This document shows positions 15,597-19,433 of a stretch of 19,433 nt of DNA, piece after piece. The DNA is from Streptomyces regalis (GTDB lineage: Bacteria; Actinomycetota; Actinomycetes; Streptomycetales; Streptomycetaceae): the NCBI RefSeq assembly GCF_001509475.1, contig NZ_LLZG01000045.1, positions 1-19,433 on the forward strand, read 5' to 3'. The translations under genes and the position numbers were made by a program. The notes under the pieces were generated by a model. It was not told the origin of the DNA. It searched no databases and was given only the letters and a program-made list of their open reading frames with translations. The stretch's first letter is position 1; each line of letters starts with the position of its first letter.

Positions 15597-15822
15597 GCCG
15601 GGAGGCCGGGACGAGACGTCTCAGGGGGTTGCCCGCCCACATATCCCCCGGAGGAACGTGGCCGAGGACGAGCGACCCCATGCCGACGACGGACCCCGAC
15701 CCCACGCAGGCGTACTCCCTGACCTTCGCCCCGGCACCGACGTACGCGTTCTCCTCCACCACAGCATGCCGCCCGAGGAACACCTGGGCCGCGACGGTGC
15801 CGTAGTCCTGGACCACGACGTC
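15574..15822 (-). pseudogene. C-terminal fragment of a hexapeptide-repeat acyltransferase
   Basis: About 80 residues match the end of left-handed beta-helix acyltransferases of the sugar O-acetyltransferase type: DVVVQDYGTVAAQVFLGRH, VVEENAYVGAGAKV, VGSGSVVGMGSLVLGHVPP, then AGNPLRRL. Full-length relatives are about 200 residues, and the N-terminal half and active-site region are missing. Homology begins abruptly at about 15822. Upstream, the same frame runs through unrelated lysine- and arginine-rich sequence to the stop codon of the ATPase gene. The 3' end overlaps the end of the convergent Nudix-like gene by 23 bp. This is most likely a relic left by a deletion. Confidence 0.65.
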
Positions 15823-15918
15823 AGCCGCCTTTTTTCTCTGGGTCTTGCGGCGCCCGCCGCCCAGACAGCGGCGACTGTTGGTACCGCTCGCTCCGGTACG
15901 ACTGCCATGCCGGCTTGC

Positions 15919-17376
15919 CTACGCCTGGCCGTAGAGCTTTGTCAGGTCGACGAGTTGAATGCTCGGTGAGGTCTCAGTGGCGGCGTATGCCTTGTCGTTG
16001 AAGCCTGCTCCGCTGAAGCACAGCAAGCGAGTGCGGGTGGTGTCGTAGCGGCCGGCCTGGGCGATGAGCTCGCGGATGTGCTTGAGGCGTTCGATGTGGG
16101 CGACGCCCATGGTGTCGTTCCACATGGCTTCGCCGATGGCCAGAAGCGGGGGCTTGGCGTGTCCGTCAGCGATGCCCACAACGGCCACGTCGACCTCGTG
16201 GCCGGTGCGGGCTTTGGAGTCGTGGACCACTCCATGTCCGACGCGGGCGGGCAGGCCACCGAGTACATCTGCGTCGGCATGATGCAGCGCCCAGTCGCGG
16301 CAGACCTGCTCGAAGTGGGGCCCCATGACGTTGCTGACGAAACGGCGGCGGCTGGCCTGCCAGACCCGGGCAGCGCTGCCGGGGCGCTCCAACTGGTCCC
16401 ATACCGGGCGCATGATGGCGTGGTAGAAGCCGATCAGTGGTTCGGCGATGCGGTAGGTGGGGCGGTTGTCGCGGAAGGCGTCGGCGTCCCGGTACAACAG
16501 ACCGGCGTCCTCGAGGACGCTGATGGGGTGTGCGATGTCGGTGGCCTTGCGCTCCAGATACCCGGCCATGCCTCCACGCGTGGCGTTACCGTCGGCCACG
16601 GCCGCCAGAACGGACAGGTACAGGGCGGTGTCACGCAGGTCTGGTTCCTCCGCCAGCAGGTACCGAGCCTCGCGAAAGAGGGGCGTCTCGGGGTTGAGGA
16701 CCGTACGGACGACCCAGTCGTCGAAGTCCTCCAGCCCAGCCGGACTGTCACCTCGGGCGAACTCACGCCGATAGGCGGGAGTACCGCCGACGATCGAGTT
16801 GACCTGCAGTGCAAGACGGGGATCCGTGATGTTCCAGAACTCGGCGGCGAGACGGTGGTCGAGGGGGCGCACGACAAGTTCCAGTCCCGCCCGGCCACGC
16901 AGCGGCGCGTTGCCTGACAGCAGCCGCCCCATGAAGGACAAGGCCGACCCGCACAGCAGCAACCGAGTCCGGGAGCCGGTGCGCTGCTCACGCAGAGGAC
17001 GCAGGGCCTCCTGGATGATCGAGGGGAGCTCCGGGTTGGCCTTGGCGAGGTACGGAAACTCGTCGAGCACAACCGGGACGGGGCGCTCGGAGCCCAGGGC
17101 GAGCAGAGCGTCGACGGCCTCCGACCAGTTGGCGAAGTGGTACGGGCTGGCGGGGCGGACGTGGGCGGTCAGCGCGGAGCTGATCCGGCGGAGCGACTCG
17201 GCGTCGGCTGCTTCGGTCGCGCCGAAATAGAACCCACCGGCGGCACGGCAGGCGGCGTCCAACAAGAACGTCTTGCCCTGGCGGCGACGTCCGGAGATCA
17301 CGCCGAGGGTCGCGCCTGGCTGCGTATCGGTGATGAACCGGCTCAGCGCTGACCACTCGTAATCCCGGTCGAACAT
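15919..17376 (-). CDS. DUF234-type ATPase (AAA plus PD-(D/E)xK-like domain)
   Basis: The product has 485 residues from ATG (complement of 17374-17376), the first residue of the recognisable domain (MFDRDYEWSALSRF). A GTG at 17517 in the same frame would add 47 low-complexity residues and seems less likely, though no clear ribosome binding site supports either. Residues 22-36 hold the P-loop (SGRRRQGKT, Lys35) and 101-106 the Walker B (PVVLDE), as in the archaeal-type ATPase_2 family. A winged-helix part lies near 245-310. The C-terminal domain (about 350-485) is DUF234-like with MGPHFEQVCR, HEVDVAV and LAIGEAMW. That layout fits a PD-(D/E)xK nuclease fold, with E394/D396 and E416, but the expected lysine is Met418. 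Such ATPases are common in actinobacteria and on mobile elements; the role is unknown. It stands apart from the caspase operon. Confidence 0.85.
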   Translation of the reverse strand: MFDRDYEWSALSRFITDTQPGATLGVISGRRRQGKTFLLDAACRAAGGFYFGATEAADAESLRRISSALTAHVRPASPYHFANWSEAVDALLALGSERPVPVVLDEFPYLAKANPELPSIIQEALRPLREQRTGSRTRLLLCGSALSFMGRLLSGNAPLRGRAGLELVVRPLDHRLAAEFWNITDPRLALQVNSIVGGTPAYRREFARGDSPAGLEDFDDWVVRTVLNPETPLFREARYLLAEEPDLRDTALYLSVLAAVADGNATRGGMAGYLERKATDIAHPISVLEDAGLLYRDADAFRDNRPTYRIAEPLIGFYHAIMRPVWDQLERPGSAARVWQASRRRFVSNVMGPHFEQVCRDWALHHADADVLGGLPARVGHGVVHDSKARTGHEVDVAVVGIADGHAKPPLLAIGEAMWNDTMGVAHIERLKHIRELIAQAGRYDTTRTRLLCFSGAGFNDKAYAATETSPSIQLVDLTKLYGQA

Positions 17377-17534
17377 CTCGGCAGGCTTGAGTGCTGGATC
17401 CTGCAGACGTAAGCACAGGGCAGATCGATGGGCCGCGCTCGCGGGTGTGGCCCTCGAGCCTGAGTCGCGTCCGAGGGAGCGCCGGGGCGTGCGCCGCTCC
17501 GCGTGAGAGGAACGCACTCAATGTCGGAAATGAA

Positions 17535-17555
17535 TGAGATCAAAATTGAGACCAG
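17535..17555 (+). promoter_or_regulatory. Right-end TGAGAYCAR pair, candidate recombinase arm site
   Basis: TGAGATCAA at 17535 and TGAGACCAG at 17547 repeat the left-end pair with the same 12-nt period and orientation, and flanking bases (GAATGAGA) also match. The pair lies 64 nt from the 3' end of tRNA-Ser. Confidence 0.45.
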
Positions 17556-17562
17556 GGCACGC

Positions 17563-17598
17563 CGAAGGCCCCGGCCGCTGAGCGGTCCGGGGCCTTCG
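17563..17598 (-). terminator. Terminator downstream of the restored tRNA-Ser
   Basis: CGAAGGCCCCGG pairs with CCGGGGCCTTCG, and an inner CCGC/GCGG helix closes a TGA loop with one bulged T. It is 21 nt beyond the tRNA 3' end on the minus strand. It is element-derived DNA and replaces the ancestral terminator now at 6096-6132. Confidence 0.7.
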
Positions 17599-17618
17599 TT
17601 TCGCCTGTTCAGGCGGCT

Positions 17619-17673
17619 GCGGAGGATACGAGATTCGAACTCGTGAGGGGTTGCCCCCAACACGCTTTCCAAG
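17619..17673. repeat. Right attachment repeat within tRNA-Ser
   Basis: This is the 55-bp perfect match to 6138-6192. It covers the tRNA from the anticodon loop to one base past the 3' end, the usual target segment of tyrosine integrases. Confidence 0.93.
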
Positions 17674-17704
17674 CGTGCGCCCTAGGCCTCTAGGCGAATC
17701 CTCC
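17620..17704 (-). tRNA. tRNA-Ser (GGA)
   Basis: On the minus strand the acceptor arms GGAGGAT and ATCCTCC pair, followed by discriminator G. The anticodon stem-loop is CGCTTGGAAAGCG with anticodon GGA (serine UCC/UCU codons). The long variable arm (GTTGGGGGCAACCCC) is typical of a class II tRNA, and the T-arm contains GTTCGAATC. No CCA is encoded. A -10-like TATTGT lies at the complement of 17713-17718, about 8 nt upstream. The 3' half comes from the integrated element but is identical in sequence, so the gene remains intact. Confidence 0.95.
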
Positions 17705-17780
17705 GCCGCAAACAATACAAGACGTTGAGGAGTGCTCGCGAACTCGTTCCCACCCCCTGCCATCGGGTACTGTTTGGGCA

Positions 17781-17866
17781 GCCCCTCACGCGGCGCTATC
17801 TGACTGAACTCCCCCAGGGCCGGAAGGCAGCAAGGGTAGGTCGGCTCTGGCGGGTGCGTGGGGGGC
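17781..17866 (+). ncRNA. ffs: SRP RNA (small bacterial type, 4.5S-like)
   Basis: The domain IV signature is clear: GGGCCGGAAGGCAGCAAGG at 17817-17835 with the apical loop and asymmetric internal loop bases, followed by GGTCGGCTCTGG. The ends GCCCCTCACGC (17781-17791) and GCGTGGGGGGC (17856-17866) pair almost perfectly and set the limits at about 86 nt. A -10-like TACTGT at 17768-17773 lies 7 nt before the 5' end. The RNA forms the signal recognition particle with Ffh for cotranslational protein targeting. Its place between tRNA-Ser and dnaX fits the streptomycete core genome. Confidence 0.93.
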
Positions 17867-17903
17867 GCTTGCGTTCCCGCTGTGGGGTCGGGTTGTCAGT
17901 GGG

Positions 17904-17922
17904 CGCCTATAACCTCGTATGC
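17904..17922 (+). promoter_or_regulatory. Candidate dnaX promoter with leaderless start
   Basis: TATAAC at 17908-17913 is a good -10 box, ending 9 nt before the GTG start at 17923. No Shine-Dalgarno sequence lies upstream of that GTG. With a usual 6-9 nt spacing, transcription would begin at or within a few nt of the start codon. A good -35 is not seen at the expected distance. Confidence 0.45.
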
Positions 17923-19433
17923 GTGTCGTCTCTCGCGCTGTACCGCCGCTATCGCCCGGAGTCGTTCGCCGAGGTCATCGGGCAGGAGCATGTCACTGAC
18001 CCGCTGCAGCAGGCGCTGCGGAACAACCGGGTCAACCACGCGTACCTGTTCAGCGGGCCGCGGGGCTGTGGCAAGACGACCAGTGCGCGGATTCTCGCGC
18101 GGTGTCTGAACTGCGAGCAGGGTCCTACGCCGACCCCGTGCGGCGAGTGCCAGTCCTGCCAGGACCTGGCTCGCAACGGGCCCGGTTCCATCGACGTCAT
18201 CGAGATCGACGCGGCATCGCACGGTGGTGTGGACGACGCACGTGAGCTGCGGGAAAAGGCCTTCTTCGGGCCGGCGAGCAGCCGCTACAAGATCTACATC
18301 ATCGACGAGGCCCACATGGTCACGTCGGCCGGCTTCAACGCGCTGCTGAAGGTCGTCGAGGAGCCGCCGGAGCATCTGAAGTTCATCTTCGCCACCACCG
18401 AGCCCGAGAAGGTCATCGGCACCATCCGGTCGCGGACCCACCACTACCCCTTCCGGCTCGTCCCGCCGGGCACTCTGCGGGACTACCTCGCCGATGTGTG
18501 CGGCCGCGAGAACATCCCCGTCGAGGAGGGTGTGCTGCCGCTCGTCGTGCGCGCGGGAGCGGGGTCCGTGCGTGACTCCATGTCCGTCATGGACCAGCTG
18601 CTCGCCGGAGCGAAGGAGGAGGGTGTGACGTATGCCATGGCCACCTCTCTGCTCGGGTACACCGACGGCTCGCTGCTCGACTCCGTCGTGGAGGCCTTCG
18701 CGACCGGTGACGGCGCGGCCGCCTTCGAGGTCGTGGACCGGATCATCGAGGGGGGCAACGATCCCCGGCGATTCGTCACCGACCTGCTGGAGCGGCTGCG
18801 GGACCTGGTGATCCTGGCCGCCGTGCCGGATGCCGTCGAGAAGGGGCTCATCGATGCCCCCGCCGACGTCCTGGAGCGCATGCAGGCCCAGGCCGGCACT
18901 TTCGGCGCCGCCGAACTGAGCCGTGCCGCCGACCTCGTCAACGAGGGGCTGACCGAGATGCGGGGGGCCACCTCGCCCCGGCTCCAGCTCGAGCTGATCT
19001 GTGCGCGGGTGATGCTGCCCGCGGCGTACGGGGACGAGCGTTCCGTGATGGCCCGGCTCGATCGGCTGGAGCGGGGCGTGAACTTCTCCGCGGCCGCGGG
19101 CGGTGGCATGCCCGCGATGGGTTACGTGCCCGGTCCTGACGCCCACGCGGGAGCGGCCGCCGCGCCGGTTCCGCCGGGCGGCGGGCCTGCCGCGGCCCGG
19201 GCGGCCGTACGGGCCTCGGGGGCGCCCGCGGCCGGGGCCGGGGCCGCGGCGCCGACAGGCGGCATGGACGGTGGCGCGGGATCCGGTGTGCCCGGTGCGG
19301 CCGCTGCCGCTCCGGCGGGGCAGGGTGCGCCAGTGGGGCAGGCCACGTCCGCGCCCTCGGCCCCCGTCCGGCCGCCGCAGAGCGATCAGCAGCCTCAGCC
19401 GCCCCAGGCCCCGCCCGCCCCGACGCCCGCACC
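17923..19433 (+). CDS. dnaX: DNA polymerase III subunit gamma/tau (partial)
   Basis: At least 503 residues are present; the gene runs off the right edge of the window. It starts at GTG 17923 (VSSLALYRRYRPESF). The protein is the clamp-loader ATPase that loads the beta sliding clamp and, as tau, ties polymerase cores to the helicase. Visible are Walker A GPRGCGKT (45-52), the zinc-binding cysteines C64, C73, C76 and C79, Walker B IIDEAH (126-131), FATTEPEKV with sensor/arginine-finger SRT near 170, and domain III helices to about 365. From about 390 the sequence becomes an alanine/proline/glycine-rich low-complexity linker, common in actinobacterial DnaX; the tau-specific C-terminus lies outside. 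No ribosome binding site is evident. Confidence 0.97.
   Translation, partial: MSSLALYRRYRPESFAEVIGQEHVTDPLQQALRNNRVNHAYLFSGPRGCGKTTSARILARCLNCEQGPTPTPCGECQSCQDLARNGPGSIDVIEIDAASHGGVDDARELREKAFFGPASSRYKIYIIDEAHMVTSAGFNALLKVVEEPPEHLKFIFATTEPEKVIGTIRSRTHHYPFRLVPPGTLRDYLADVCGRENIPVEEGVLPLVVRAGAGSVRDSMSVMDQLLAGAKEEGVTYAMATSLLGYTDGSLLDSVVEAFATGDGAAAFEVVDRIIEGGNDPRRFVTDLLERLRDLVILAAVPDAVEKGLIDAPADVLERMQAQAGTFGAAELSRAADLVNEGLTEMRGATSPRLQLELICARVMLPAAYGDERSVMARLDRLERGVNFSAAAGGGMPAMGYVPGPDAHAGAAAAPVPPGGGPAAARAAVRASGAPAAGAGAAAPTGGMDGGAGSGVPGAAAAAPAGQGAPVGQATSAPSAPVRPPQSDQQPQPPQAPPAPTPA

Noticed and set aside
15614..15623. Palindrome GAGACGTCTC just after the Nudix-like gene
   Set aside because: A single 10-bp palindrome is expected by chance at this composition and has no adjacent promoter.
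6138..17673. CRISPR array or restriction-modification genes in the island
   Set aside because: No regularly spaced short repeats and no methyltransferase or restriction motifs were seen. The only repeats are the att copies and the short TGAGAYCAR pairs.

Overview
The window is high-GC actinobacterial DNA and almost certainly comes from a Streptomyces chromosome. The evidence is extreme GC in third codon positions, GTG starts, a decayed AfsR/SARP-type regulator, a pair of Stealth-family phosphotransferases, and the cluster tRNA-Ser(GGA), SRP RNA and dnaX at the right end. The assignment rests on recognition of families, not on a database search.

Left arm (1-6137). A G-rich start is followed by the wreck of an AfsR-like regulator (about 147-1096, at least five frame changes). 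Next come a small secreted protein (1217-1498) and a strong hairpin (1707-1746). A two-gene operon (1924-5487) encodes paralogous Stealth proteins, predicted to transfer sugar-1-phosphates into a cell-surface polymer. On the minus strand are two small chromosomal genes: a stand-alone PcrA/UvrD-type Tudor domain (5782-6003) and a 60-67 residue ORF lacking a normal start codon (5533-5736). The hairpin at 6096-6132 looks like the original terminator of the tRNA-Ser gene.

Island (about 6138-17673). The intact tRNA-Ser gene on the minus strand (17620-17704) and a 3' fragment of it at 6138-6192 share a perfect 55-bp direct repeat. This is the signature of an element that integrated at the 3' half of the tRNA gene, restored it, and displaced the old end 11.5 kb away. 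Paired TGAGAYCAR motifs with identical 12-nt spacing lie just inside both ends. I found no integrase, relaxase or replication gene, so the island is either a remnant or mobilised in trans. Its core is a tightly packed minus-strand operon: a caspase-like/STAND-NTPase/beta-propeller protein of 1501 residues (10042-14547), an LCAT-type alpha/beta-hydrolase whose nucleophile is missing (8662-10041), and a pentapeptide-repeat protein with a zinc-knuckle-like N-terminus and membrane segments (6705-8648). A divergent Nudix-like protein (14607-15596) starts 59 bp away. I infer an inflammasome-like conflict or defence system: sensing by the STAND/propeller part, signalling through the caspase, and action at the membrane. 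The right part of the island holds a fragment of a hexapeptide acyltransferase and a DUF234-type ATPase whose presumed nuclease lysine is replaced by methionine.

Right arm (17705-19433). This is core genome: the SRP RNA and the 5' part of dnaX (DNA polymerase III gamma/tau), which runs off the window and appears to have a leaderless or near-leaderless start.
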